From NCBI RefSeq assembly GCF_900114135.1, contig NZ_FORY01000009.1:62001-126000 (forward strand): DNA of 64,000 nt. Direction: 5' to 3'. The translations under genes were made by a program, and so were the position numbers. The notes under the pieces are model-generated. The model did not search any database. It worked only from the letters and a program-made list of their open reading frames with translations, and had not been told where the DNA came from. The stretch is from Celeribacter halophilus. GTDB lineage: Bacteria > Pseudomonadota > Alphaproteobacteria > Rhodobacterales > Rhodobacteraceae. Positions 33,978 through 45,376 of this stretch are shown here, piece by piece (within the stretch, counting starts at the first letter, position 1; the number at the start of each line of letters is the position of its first letter).

Positions 33978-33998
33978 AGCGGTTTTCCCCGCTTTTTC
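33978..33998 (+). terminator. Short terminator before gyrB
   Basis: AGCGG (33978-33982) pairs with CCGCT (33989-33993) across a six-base loop and is followed by TTTTTCC. The stem is only five base pairs, so it is probably a modest terminator for the dnaN-recF-lysE message. It lies directly upstream of the gyrB promoter. Confidence 0.5.
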
Positions 33999-34010
33999 CA
34001 TGTCATTTGC

Positions 34011-34039
34011 GTGACATTCCCTGCCGGCTCGCGTATAAA
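34011..34039 (+). promoter_or_regulatory. Sigma-70-type promoter of gyrB
   Basis: GTGACA (34011-34016) and TATAAA (34034-34039) are separated by 17 bp, a near-ideal housekeeping promoter. It lies 28 bp upstream of the gyrB ATG at 34068, downstream of a terminator-like hairpin, so gyrB is probably transcribed independently of recF. Confidence 0.7.
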
Positions 34040-34043
34040 TTAG

Positions 34044-36503
<2,460 letters not shown>

Positions 36504-36509
36504 ACCTGT

Positions 36510-36541
36510 CGGGCGTATGGGGGAGGTTCTCCATGCGCCCG
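36510..36541 (+). terminator. Terminator-like hairpin after gyrB
   Basis: An 11-bp stem (CGGGCGTATGG at 36510-36520 with CCATGCGCCCG at 36531-36541, including one G-T pair) around a 10-base loop begins 7 bp after the gyrB stop. The downstream sequence is not strongly T-rich, so termination may be helped by Rho. Confidence 0.65.
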
Positions 36542-36703
36542 AACGGGATCGGGTTGTCTTTATGAAACCCTAATATATTTCGGGCAATTGTATTTAAAAC
36601 AGTTTAAAAACAATCACATAGTCCAAAATATCACCACATTCCCACCTCTAAATCCTGTCGATAGATGTGCCACGTTCCATTTCGGGTAATGGAGTGGGGC
36701 AAA

Positions 36704-39169
36704 ATGGCATTGTTCATTGGACAGGAGCACATCAGCGGCAATCTGGATGTATGGGATGCGACCGTCCCTTATCTCGTGATGCAAGGTTCAGAGCATGACA
36801 CGCGGGTGACGGTCTATAGCGGGGCGAGCAGCACCTATCAGACATACAGGTCTGTAGGCGGGCAGCTCGTCGAATTTGAGGTCGGAAATGCGACACTGAA
36901 TTGGGTCGGGCTGACGCTCAACGGGGAAAGCTATCTGTTGCCGGACTATGTGATGGCCGCTTTGGAAGGCCAGAGCGGCGCACAAGGCGAGTCTATGGTG
37001 ACCAGCTATTCCGCTCTCAGCGGTCAGGAAAAAGATCGTATCCAACTGCTTCCGGTGACAATCGGAGGCACCGATCTGGTGATCGCCATCACGCCGGAGA
37101 TGCCGGGTCTTTCCGTGCAGAAAACGGGCGAAAGCGGCTATGAGGAAATCAATTATGTTGCGGACAGTTCCACGCTGTTCCTGTCAGACCCGACGGCAGT
37201 GGCCACGCTTCATCTCGAAGGGAATTGCTATCTGGCAGTAGCCTCCGCCACAGAGGGCGCGGTTTCGGTTTTCCGGCTTCACGAGGATGGCGCACTTGAT
37301 TTTGTCACGCAGGAAGATGTGGACATCGGCATCGCAACGCCCAATGTCCTGACAACGCTCACAATGCCCGACGACAGGGCCTATGTGTTGTTGGGCGGCT
37401 ATGGGTCGGGCACGATCACGGTCTATGAAATGGCCGCGAATGGCACCCTGTCGACGACCGATCACATTCTGGACGATCTCACCACACGATTCGGCGGCAT
37501 TAGTGTTTTGAAGTCCATCGTGGTCGGAGAGAATGTCTATGTCATCGCGGGCGGAAATGATGGGGGTTTGTCGCTTTTCACCCTTCTCCCTGACGGAAAC
37601 CTCGTCTTTCTTGAGCAGGTTGTGGATAGCGATGCGCTGGGGCTGATGAACCTAAACGCTTTGGACGTGCGAGCAAAAGGGAACCTGATCGAGATATTTG
37701 TCACATCATCTCACGAAGCGGGGCTAACGCAGCTCACTGTTGATCCGTCCGCGAGACCGATTGTACTTGGCACCGAGGGAAATGACGCCCTGCAAGGCAC
37801 CAACGGTTCGGATATTATTTATGATGCGGGTGGTGAGGACAGGCTGACGGGCAGTGCCGGGGCGGATTGGTTCGTTCTGACATCGGACGCGGCACCGGAT
37901 CGAATCGTGGATTTTGAACTCGGTGTGGATCTGATTGATCTATCACTTTGGTCGGGTCTCTATACCACTGACCAGCTTGAGTTGACCTACACATCTACCG
38001 GTATGGAGATTCGTTATGGCGCGGAAACCGTCGTGGTTGAAACCCATGACGGGTATGGATTGACCCCGCTGGATATCGAGAAAGAAAAGATTTTCAACAT
38101 ACCCTTTTGGGAATCGGACGAACTCACGCCGGTTTCCACCGTGGATCGGGCGGACCCTGACGAAGAGGTAGAGGCAGATGAGAGCAAGGGAACCAATGGC
38201 CCCGACACACTCATAGGCACGCCCGGTCAGGATGTCTTGGAAGGCTTTGCCGGAGACGACCACATAGAAGGCCGTGGCGCAAATGACCTCATCTATGGCG
38301 GCGATGGCAATGACTATATCTCCGGCGGGAATAGTGTCGATGTCATTTATGGCGGCGTCGGAGATGACGTGATCTATGGCAACACCGGCTTTGATGAAAT
38401 CTACGGTGGTGACGGTGACGATTATATCAGCGGCGGTGATGCGGGCGACAGGCTGTATGGTGGTGACGGGGATGATGAAATCATTGGCCTGTCCGGTCTG
38501 GATTTCATCGACGGCGGTGCGGGAGATGATGAACTCTACGGCAGTCAGGGTCGGGACACGATTTCAGGCGGGGATGGCGATGACTGGATAAGCGGAGGAA
38601 GTGCCGCCGACCAACTCTATGGCGGGGATGGTGATGACGTAATTTACGGCAACGAAGGCATAGATAGCATCTTCGGCGGTTTGGGCGATGATTATATCGC
38701 AGGCGGCTCTGGGGGAGATGTGATCTATGGCGAAGAGGGCGATGATGAGATCGTCGGCAATATGGGGCTTGATCAACTCTACGGTGGCGCGGGCGACGAT
38801 ATCCTGCGCGGCAGCACGGGGGATGACGAGCTTTACGGCGGCACAGGTGCAGATCGTCTCTACGGCGGCAATGGCGCGGATATTCTGTCAGGTGGAGAGG
38901 GGGATGACGTGCTGATCGGCGGCAGTCATGCCGACACCTTTGTGTTCGAGGAGGGCCATGGTGCCGATCAGATTCGCGATTTCGAAAGCATCGACATTCT
39001 CTCCCTAAGCTCGGAATTGACCGATGGGCGGACGGATTTGTCCGCCATTTTAAAGACTTTCGGAGAGGTGACAGAAGACGGCTATCTGCTGGATTTCGGA
39101 TATGGCGACACCATTCTTTTTCAGGGAGTCGATCATATGTCGCAAATTGAAAATATGCTGATATTTTAA
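36704..39169 (+). CDS. Secreted beta-propeller/RTX calcium-binding protein
   Basis: An 821-residue, strongly acidic protein. Residues about 150-350 have repeated strand-rich units such as YLAVASATEGAVSVFRLHEDG and YVIAGGNDGGLSLFTLLPDG, as in lactonase-type beta-propellers. A first RTX patch lies at about 355-393 and a long array of GGxGxDD nonapeptides at about 496-747. The last 70 residues, rich in hydrophobic and acidic residues, resemble a type I secretion signal. The start at 36704 follows GGAG at a good distance. There is no N-terminal signal peptide, as expected for type I export. No ABC/HlyD exporter genes are nearby. Function unknown; surface or extracellular role inferred. Confidence 0.85.
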   Translation: MALFIGQEHISGNLDVWDATVPYLVMQGSEHDTRVTVYSGASSTYQTYRSVGGQLVEFEVGNATLNWVGLTLNGESYLLPDYVMAALEGQSGAQGESMVTSYSALSGQEKDRIQLLPVTIGGTDLVIAITPEMPGLSVQKTGESGYEEINYVADSSTLFLSDPTAVATLHLEGNCYLAVASATEGAVSVFRLHEDGALDFVTQEDVDIGIATPNVLTTLTMPDDRAYVLLGGYGSGTITVYEMAANGTLSTTDHILDDLTTRFGGISVLKSIVVGENVYVIAGGNDGGLSLFTLLPDGNLVFLEQVVDSDALGLMNLNALDVRAKGNLIEIFVTSSHEAGLTQLTVDPSARPIVLGTEGNDALQGTNGSDIIYDAGGEDRLTGSAGADWFVLTSDAAPDRIVDFELGVDLIDLSLWSGLYTTDQLELTYTSTGMEIRYGAETVVVETHDGYGLTPLDIEKEKIFNIPFWESDELTPVSTVDRADPDEEVEADESKGTNGPDTLIGTPGQDVLEGFAGDDHIEGRGANDLIYGGDGNDYISGGNSVDVIYGGVGDDVIYGNTGFDEIYGGDGDDYISGGDAGDRLYGGDGDDEIIGLSGLDFIDGGAGDDELYGSQGRDTISGGDGDDWISGGSAADQLYGGDGDDVIYGNEGIDSIFGGLGDDYIAGGSGGDVIYGEEGDDEIVGNMGLDQLYGGAGDDILRGSTGDDELYGGTGADRLYGGNGADILSGGEGDDVLIGGSHADTFVFEEGHGADQIRDFESIDILSLSSELTDGRTDLSAILKTFGEVTEDGYLLDFGYGDTILFQGVDHMSQIENMLIF

Positions 39170-39275
39170 GATATTATGGGCAGGTTTAGAGACGTTTTCC
39201 ACGCCATGGTTCATTCATCTTAGGGAGACGAAGCAGCGCAAAACATCTTTGAAAACTGGCCTATGGAGACAGGCG

Positions 39276-39512
39276 CTAGGCTTCGGTTTCCATATTTTCG
39301 AGCATCTTGCGCGCCCGCGGGCACTTCAGGCGTTCACGCAAGGGGCTGTCGGGGTCGATTTCCTTGTTGCAGACAAGGCAATGGTCTGCGTCGGAGATCG
39401 CGTTCAGGCCACCGCAGCTTCCTTTGATCGTCCGCCCGCTGAACATGACGCCAAGCGCCATACCGGCCATTACGATCAAAAGAATCCCGAAGGTGAGAAT
39501 GAACGTCGACAT
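39276..39512 (-). CDS. nqrM: Na+-NQR maturation protein NqrM
   Basis: A 78-residue protein with one N-terminal membrane segment (about residues 4-24) and four cysteines in GSCGGLNAI, HCLVC and LKCPR, matching the small NqrM family. NqrM is needed to assemble an active sodium-pumping NQR complex, probably by delivering iron for the metal centre held between NqrD and NqrE. It follows apbE by 36 bp on the minus strand, and both are divergent from nqrABCDEF. In Vibrio the same two genes lie downstream of nqrF in the same direction. Confidence 0.9.
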   Translation of the reverse strand: MSTFILTFGILLIVMAGMALGVMFSGRTIKGSCGGLNAISDADHCLVCNKEIDPDSPLRERLKCPRARKMLENMETEA

Positions 39513-39548
39513 GAATCGACTCCCAGAAGTTTAAGTACCCGTTACAGA

Positions 39549-40580
39549 TCACGCGGTCAGCGCGGTGAACTTGTCGGAGGCGTAGCTCACACGGCCATGT
39601 TCGCCGTCTTTCACGGCGTGGTCAATGAAGAGCACCGCGAGATCACGTTGATTTGCGATTTCGAGACCGCGTTCGCTACCCAGCACCAGAAGGGCTGTGG
39701 CCCAAGCATCGGCCAGCATGGCATTTTCCGTCATCACGGTCACAGAGGCTGTGTTGTGCGTGACAGGGCGGCCTGTGGTCGCGTCGATGATGTGCGAGTA
39801 GCGCTTGCCGTCAAAGTCGAAGAAATTGCGGTAATCGCCCGAGGTCGCCATGCCCATGTCGGAAATGCCGACAACTTTCGCTACACCGCGATCAAAGGCT
39901 TCCGGCGTTTCGATGCCGATTTGCCAAGCCTTGCCCTCAGGGTTGCGGCCTGCGGTGTAGAGATCGCCACCGATTTCAACCATGTAATCGGTGATACCGA
40001 AGCTCTTGAGCGTGCGGGCCACCTGATCGACGCCGAAACCTTTGCCGATTGCAGAGAGATAGACTTCCGCCCCGTCGTTCAGCTTTTTCAGGGCGCCATT
40101 CTCGACTTTCAGAGCGCGTGACTGACCACAGCAGGCCATAGCGTCTGCAATCTGCGCATCGCTCGGCGCATCTGCACGCGTACCATGTGCGCCAAAGCCC
40201 CACAGATCAATGAGCGGGCCAACCGTGACGTCGAAACGCCCGTCGGTTGCTGCGTTCACATGCTCGGCGGCGAGCATGACATGCTCCAACTCGGGCGAGA
40301 CGGACACGCTGTCGCCAGCGGCGGCGGCATTGAAGCGGGAAATCTCGGAGGAAGCATCCCAGTTCGACATCTGGGTGTTGACCTCGGCCAGCGCCAGATC
40401 AACGGCCTTTTGCAGCTCTGCTTTGTTCACGTCTTTGGTGTGATCAACGGCCGCGATGGAGTAGCTCGTGCCCATCGTCAGTCCGGTGAGTTCCAGAACA
40501 GACCAGCCTTTCTTGCAGGCGGCCAGACAGAGCGGCATGACCATGAAGCTACGGCGAGAAAGGAGAAGAGAGTTGGACAA
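39549..40580 (-). CDS. apbE: FAD:protein FMN transferase ApbE
   Basis: A 343-residue flavin transferase that attaches FMN covalently to threonines of NqrB and NqrC. The N-terminus has a twin-arginine pattern, LLSRRSFMVM, followed by a lipobox LAAC at about residues 18-21, so it is probably a Tat-exported or Sec lipoprotein facing the periplasm. The body contains GTSYSIAAVD, the DLGGIGKG-type motif as YLSAIGKGFGVDQVA, and MVEIGGDLYTAGRN. It is encoded next to nqrM and divergent from the nqr operon that supplies its substrates. Confidence 0.93.
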   Translation of the reverse strand: MSNSLLLSRRSFMVMPLCLAACKKGWSVLELTGLTMGTSYSIAAVDHTKDVNKAELQKAVDLALAEVNTQMSNWDASSEISRFNAAAAGDSVSVSPELEHVMLAAEHVNAATDGRFDVTVGPLIDLWGFGAHGTRADAPSDAQIADAMACCGQSRALKVENGALKKLNDGAEVYLSAIGKGFGVDQVARTLKSFGITDYMVEIGGDLYTAGRNPEGKAWQIGIETPEAFDRGVAKVVGISDMGMATSGDYRNFFDFDGKRYSHIIDATTGRPVTHNTASVTVMTENAMLADAWATALLVLGSERGLEIANQRDLAVLFIDHAVKDGEHGRVSYASDKFTALTA

Positions 40581-40749
40581 GGGTCTGCTCCACTTAAGCT
40601 GCGAAGTTACAAAATTAGGTATTGCGCATGCTTCTGCGGCAGATTGGCATGGGTTTCAACACAAAATTTGAAGAACTGCACCGCGAAGTCTTCCAAACCG
40701 CGCCTTGGTGTCGCATAAGGTAGCCGAATTTTGGACAGGACAAGAAGAC
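40581..40749. promoter_or_regulatory. Divergent promoter region of apbE-nqrM and nqrABCDEF
   Basis: The 169-bp gap between the divergent apbE and nqrA genes must contain promoters for both transcripts, allowing joint control of the complex and its maturation factors. It is more AT-rich than the flanking genes. I could not identify a specific regulator site. Confidence 0.45.
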
Positions 40750-42093
40750 GTGCAGCAACATGTGTTGAAGAAAGGTCTCGACGTTCCGGTGCTGGGTGCA
40801 CCCGACGCCAGGATCGACGATGCAGCAACGGTCCGAACCGTGGCCATACTTGGGCAAGACTACCTTGGGCTTAAACCGCGCCTTGCGGTTGAAGAGGGAG
40901 ATGTCGTTGCCGCTGGTGCTCCGATTCTGGCGCATAAGGACACGCCGGACGTGAAAGTGACCGCGCCGGTTTCCGGACGAATCAAAGCAATCAATCGCGG
41001 CGCTCGTCGGGTTTTGGTCTCTGTCGAGATCGAGGTGGATCCCGCAGCGGCCGAGCCGGTTGATTTTTCACAAATTGGTGACGATCATTCCGCCGACGGT
41101 ATTGTGCAAAAACTGTGCGCTTCCGGTTTTTGGACGTCGTTCCGCACGCGGCCCTATTCCAAGGTGCCCGCGCTGGAATCGAGACCTGCCGCGATCTATG
41201 TGACCGCGATAGATAGCGAGCCGCTTTCGGGCGATGCCGCGCAGATCATCAATGAAGACGCCGAAGCCTTTGCTCGCGGCCTGTCCGCTGTGGCGGTGCT
41301 CACGGAGGGCAAGACCTACCTCTGTCAGGAGATCGGGGCCGATATTCCGGGCGCTGACCTTGACGGCATCACGCCAGTCGGCTTCTCCGGTCCGCATCCT
41401 GCAGGGCTGGCCGGTACGCATATGCATTTCCTTGAGCCGCCCTCGGCGTCCAAGACGGTTTGGACCATCGGCTATCATGATGTGATCACCATCGGGAAAC
41501 TGATGCTCACAGGCAAGCTGGATTCGAGCCGTATCATCGCGCTGTGCGGCCCCATGTGCTCCGATCCGCGTCTCGTCCGCACAGTGTCGGGCGCGTCGAT
41601 GATCGATCTTTGCGGCGATGACCTGAAAACGGACACACCCATTCGCGTGATCTCCGGCTCGATCCTGAGCGGGCGCGCGGGTGAGGGGCAAACGGGTTAT
41701 CTCGGGCGTTATGCCCGCCAGATCACTCTGATCGAAGAAGATCAGAAGCAGATCCCGATGGGCTGGATTCGTCCGATGCCGTCGAAATACGCGTTCCAAC
41801 CGGTTCTTGGCTCGGCTTTCTCGAAAAAGCTCTATGCCCTGACTTCGAACCTGAACGGCGGGCGTCGTGCGATGGTGCCGCTGGGCACGTTCGAAGAGCT
41901 GATGCCGCAGGACTTCCTGCCGACGCAACTGCTGCGCGCGCTTCTGGTGATGGACACGGATCAGGCGCAGGCGCTTGGTGCGCTGGAACTGGACGAAGAA
42001 GATCTCGGGCTGTGCGGCTTTGCCTGCCCGGCAAAATATGAATATGGCCTCGCACTTCGCGACAGCCTCACCAAGATCGAGAAGGAGGGGTAA
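40750..42093 (+). CDS. nqrA: Na+-translocating NADH:quinone reductase subunit A
   Basis: A 447-residue cytoplasmic-side subunit involved in ubiquinone binding. I chose the GTG at 40750, giving MQQHVLKKGLDVPVLGAPD, because this fits the conserved NqrA N-terminus and length (about 446); an upstream TTG at 40705 adds 15 unmatched residues. Conserved blocks include APVSGRIKAINRGARRVL and GFSGPHPAGLAGTHMHFLEP. It is the first gene of the plus-strand nqrABCDEF operon. nqrB follows after four bases. Confidence 0.94.
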   Translation: MQQHVLKKGLDVPVLGAPDARIDDAATVRTVAILGQDYLGLKPRLAVEEGDVVAAGAPILAHKDTPDVKVTAPVSGRIKAINRGARRVLVSVEIEVDPAAAEPVDFSQIGDDHSADGIVQKLCASGFWTSFRTRPYSKVPALESRPAAIYVTAIDSEPLSGDAAQIINEDAEAFARGLSAVAVLTEGKTYLCQEIGADIPGADLDGITPVGFSGPHPAGLAGTHMHFLEPPSASKTVWTIGYHDVITIGKLMLTGKLDSSRIIALCGPMCSDPRLVRTVSGASMIDLCGDDLKTDTPIRVISGSILSGRAGEGQTGYLGRYARQITLIEEDQKQIPMGWIRPMPSKYAFQPVLGSAFSKKLYALTSNLNGGRRAMVPLGTFEELMPQDFLPTQLLRALLVMDTDQAQALGALELDEEDLGLCGFACPAKYEYGLALRDSLTKIEKEG

Positions 42094-42097
42094 GGCT

Positions 42098-43297
42098 TTG
42101 GGTCTTCGCAATTTCTTCGACCGGATCGAACCGCACTTTGTTAAGGGCGGGAAGTATGAGAAATATTTTGCCATTTACGAGATGGTGGAAAGTTTCATCT
42201 ATACGCCGAAAACGGTCACCACCGTCGCGCCTCACGCGCGATCTTATATCGATATGAAGCGGATCATGACCTATGTGGTCATTGCAACGATCCCCTGTAT
42301 CCTGTTCGGCCTGTATAACACCGGCCTTCAGACCAATCTGGCGATTGCCGAATACGGCCCGTCGGGCTGGCGCGCTGCGGTGATCGAGGCATTGGGCATC
42401 GGTTTCAACCCGAACAATGTGCTGGCCAATATGGCGCACGGGCTGATGTATTTCCTGCCGATCTATATCGTGACGCTGATCGCGGGCGGGATTTTCGAAG
42501 TGATCTTCGCGGTCGTGCGCGGCCATGAGGTGAACGAAGGTTTCCTCGTGACCTCCATGCTTTACACGCTGATCATGCCCGCCTCCGCGCCGCTCTGGCA
42601 GGTCGCATTGGGCATCATCTTCGGTGTCGTGATCGGCAAGGAAGTCTTTGGCGGCACGGGGAAGAACTTTCTCAACCCCGCACTGGTGGGTCGCGCCTTC
42701 CTGTATTTCGCCTATCCGGCCTATATGTCAGGCGACTCGATCTGGACGCCCGTTGACGGCTTTTCCGGCGCAACCGCACTGGCCATCGGGGCGTCCGATG
42801 GTGTCAGCGCATTCGCAGCACATGGCATCAGCTGGATGGACGCTTTCGTGGGCACCATTCAGGGGTCGTTCGGGGAAACCTCGACCATCGCCTGTCTGAT
42901 TGGTCTGGCCTTCCTTCTGTTGACCAAGATTGCAAACTGGCGACTGATTGTCGGCTGTATGCTGGGGATGATGGCCTTTTCCGGTCTGCTGAACCTGATC
43001 GGCTCCGACACGAACCCGATGTTTGCCATGCCGTGGTATTGGCACCTCGTGACGGGCGGCTTCGCCTTCGGTCTTGTGTTCATGGTGACCGAGCCTGTTT
43101 CCGGCGCACATACGAACACAGGGCGCTATATCTACGGTGCGCTGATCGGCTTCATGGTGGTGATGATCCGCGTGGTGAACCCGGCCTTCCCCGAAGGCAT
43201 GATGCTTGCCATCCTGTTCGGCAACGTGTTTGCCCCGCTGATCGATTACTTCGTCGTGCAGGCCAACATCAAACGGAGGGCCAAGCGCAATGCCTGA
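42098..43297 (+). CDS. nqrB: Na+-NQR subunit B
   Basis: A 399-residue integral membrane subunit with about ten hydrophobic segments. It carries a flavinylation motif, D-G-F-S-G-A-T at residues 220-226, so T226 should carry covalent FMN added by ApbE. NqrB also binds riboflavin and forms part of the sodium channel. The start is assigned to a TTG at 42098 (MGLRNFFDRIEPHF): GGAGGGG precedes it by seven bases, no ATG fits, and upstream in-frame sequence lies in nqrA. Its 3' end overlaps nqrC by eight bases. Confidence 0.94.
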   Translation: MGLRNFFDRIEPHFVKGGKYEKYFAIYEMVESFIYTPKTVTTVAPHARSYIDMKRIMTYVVIATIPCILFGLYNTGLQTNLAIAEYGPSGWRAAVIEALGIGFNPNNVLANMAHGLMYFLPIYIVTLIAGGIFEVIFAVVRGHEVNEGFLVTSMLYTLIMPASAPLWQVALGIIFGVVIGKEVFGGTGKNFLNPALVGRAFLYFAYPAYMSGDSIWTPVDGFSGATALAIGASDGVSAFAAHGISWMDAFVGTIQGSFGETSTIACLIGLAFLLLTKIANWRLIVGCMLGMMAFSGLLNLIGSDTNPMFAMPWYWHLVTGGFAFGLVFMVTEPVSGAHTNTGRYIYGALIGFMVVMIRVVNPAFPEGMMLAILFGNVFAPLIDYFVVQANIKRRAKRNA

Positions 43298-44102
43298 GGG
43301 AACTGAAAACAAAGGCCTCATTCGTCGTTTTCTGGATGCGCCGCCGGACAGTGTTGGCAAGACGATTTTCGTCGCTGTCGCGCTCTGCCTTGTGGCATCC
43401 ATGATCGTGTCGGCGGCCGCAGTGGCGCTGCGTCCGGTTCAGGAAGAGAACAAGCTGCGCGACAAACGCATCAACGTTCTTCAGGTCGCGGGCGTCTATG
43501 ACGAAAACGTGCCGGTGAATGACGCGTTCGAAGCTTTCGAGCCGCATGTGCTTGATCTTTCCACGGGCGAATTCACCGATGCTTTCGATCTGGACGAGTT
43601 CAATGCTCTTGCCGCGAAAAAGGACCCTTCAATCATGCGGCCGCTCGACGACGACCCTGCGGGTCTGGGCGGTCAGATGCAGGTCTATCGTCTGGTCTAT
43701 CTCCTGCGTGACGGGAATGGCGAGATCGACAAGGTGGTCTTGCCGATCGAGGGCTACGGGCTTTGGTCCACGCTCTACGGCTTTATCGCGCTGGAAGAGA
43801 ACGGCAACGACATCTTTGGTCTGCAATTCTACCAGCAAGGTGAAACGCCCGGCCTCGGGGCCGAGGTGGACAACCCCCGCTGGAAGGCGCTTTGGAACGG
43901 CAAGAAGCTCTTTGCCGAAGATGGTGATCTTGCCATCACTGTGGCAAAAACGCCCCCGCCCGAAGGCACCGATTACCATGTGGACGCACTTGCGGGTGCG
44001 ACCCTGACGTCGCGCGGGGTGGACAACCTTGTCCACTTCTGGATGGGGCAGGCCGGCTACGGCAGCTTCCTTGAGCATCTGCAAGCAGGAGAGGTGAACT
44101 GA
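43290..44102 (+). CDS. nqrC: Na+-NQR subunit C
   Basis: A 270-residue subunit with one N-terminal membrane helix (about residues 24-46) and a periplasmic flavin domain. The flavinylation motif reads [12 protein letters not shown] (residues 232-243), with T238 the expected FMN-bearing threonine. The FMN in NqrC passes electrons to NqrB. It overlaps nqrB by eight bases and shares one base with the nqrD start, so the operon is tightly packed. Confidence 0.95.
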   Translation: MPEGTENKGLIRRFLDAPPDSVGKTIFVAVALCLVASMIVSAAAVALRPVQEENKLRDKRINVLQVAGVYDENVPVNDAFEAFEPHVLDLSTGEFTDAFDLDEFNALAAKKDPSIMRPLDDDPAGLGGQMQVYRLVYLLRDGNGEIDKVVLPIEGYGLWSTLYGFIALEENGNDIFGLQFYQQGETPGLGAEVDNPRWKALWNGKKLFAEDGDLAITVAKTPPPEGTDYHVDALAGATLTSRGVDNLVHFWMGQAGYGSFLEHLQAGEVN

Positions 44103-44755
44103 TGGCACAGACATACCGTTCGCAACTGATCGACCCGTTGGTCGACAACAACCCGATCACTTTGCAGGTTCTGGGCATCTGTTCCGCGCTTGCTGTGACC
44201 TCTTCGATGCAGGTGGCTTTCGTCATGGCGCTTGCTGTGACCTTGGTGACCGGCTTTTCGTCGATGTTCATCTCCATGCTGCGCAACCAGATCCCGAGCT
44301 CGATCCGGATCATCGTGCAGATGGTCATCATCGCCTCGCTCGTGATCCTCGTGGATCAGGTGCTCAAGGCCTATGCCTACGAAATCTCGAAAACGCTGTC
44401 GGTCTTCGTCGGGCTGATCATCACCAACTGTATCGTGATGGGGCGCGCCGAAGCCTTTGCCATGAAGAACCCGCCGATTGCGAGTTTCATTGACGGTGTC
44501 GGCAACGGGCTTGGCTACGGGCTGTTGCTCATGGTCGTCTCCGTGATCCGCGAACTGTTCGGTTCCGGTTCGCTGTGGGGCATCACCATCCTCAAAACCG
44601 TGAACAACGGTGGCTGGTATGTGCCCAATGGCCTGCTGCTTCTGCCGCCGTCGGCGTTCTTCGTGATCGGGCTGATCATCTGGGCCGTGCGCACATGGAA
44701 GCCGGAACAGGTCGAAGAGCGTGAATATAAAATCCAGACGGTGGAGGGCCACTGA
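44102..44755 (+). CDS. nqrD: Na+-NQR subunit D
   Basis: A 217-residue membrane protein with six hydrophobic segments. Its typical sequence includes [41 protein letters not shown] and [23 protein letters not shown]. NqrD and NqrE are inverted-topology homologues that hold an iron centre between them on the electron path. One base overlaps nqrC and one overlaps nqrE. NqrM, encoded upstream on the other strand, is needed for this metal site. Confidence 0.96.
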   Translation: MAQTYRSQLIDPLVDNNPITLQVLGICSALAVTSSMQVAFVMALAVTLVTGFSSMFISMLRNQIPSSIRIIVQMVIIASLVILVDQVLKAYAYEISKTLSVFVGLIITNCIVMGRAEAFAMKNPPIASFIDGVGNGLGYGLLLMVVSVIRELFGSGSLWGITILKTVNNGGWYVPNGLLLLPPSAFFVIGLIIWAVRTWKPEQVEEREYKIQTVEGH

Positions 44756-45363
44756 TGGAAGGTCTCATTTCACTGGCGGTCAAAGCCGTCTTTATTGAAA
44801 ACCTCGCCCTGTCGTTCTTTCTCGGCATGTGCACATTCCTCGCCGTGTCGAAAAAGATTTCGACGGCGATGGGCTTGGGTATCTCCGTGATGGTGGTGCA
44901 GGCGCTGACCGTGCCAGCCAACAACCTGATCCTGACCAAACTGCTTGCGCCCGGTGCGCTTGCATGGGCGGGCTTCCCCGATGTCGATCTGACCTTCCTT
45001 GGTCTGATCTCCTACATCGGTGTGATCGCCGCCTTGGTGCAGATCCTCGAAATGGTGCTCGATAAGTATTTCCCGCCGCTCTACAACGCGTTGGGTGTCT
45101 ACCTTCCGCTGATCACCGTGAACTGCGCCATTATGGGTGGCTCTCTGTTCATGGTGGAACGCGGTTACAACTTTGCCGAATCCGCCACCTACGGGTTGTC
45201 TTCGGGCTTTGGTTGGGCGCTTGCCATCACCGCGATGGCGGGTGTGCGCGAAAAGCTGAAATACTCTGACATCCCCGACGGGCTTCAGGGTCTCGGCATC
45301 ACCTTTATCACCGCGGGTCTGATGGCTATGGCCTTCATGTCCTTCTCCGGCGTGAAACTTTAA
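44755..45363 (+). CDS. nqrE: Na+-NQR subunit E
   Basis: A 202-residue membrane protein with six hydrophobic segments. Diagnostic blocks are [22 protein letters not shown] and [21 protein letters not shown]. Each contains a cysteine (C27 in MCTF and the one in VNCAIMGG) expected to ligate the shared NqrD/NqrE iron centre. It follows nqrD with a one-base overlap and precedes nqrF by 13 bp. Assignment is secure from sequence and from the complete nqr gene order. Confidence 0.96.
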   Translation: MEGLISLAVKAVFIENLALSFFLGMCTFLAVSKKISTAMGLGISVMVVQALTVPANNLILTKLLAPGALAWAGFPDVDLTFLGLISYIGVIAALVQILEMVLDKYFPPLYNALGVYLPLITVNCAIMGGSLFMVERGYNFAESATYGLSSGFGWALAITAMAGVREKLKYSDIPDGLQGLGITFITAGLMAMAFMSFSGVKL

Positions 45364-45376
45364 GGGGGCCGGACTC

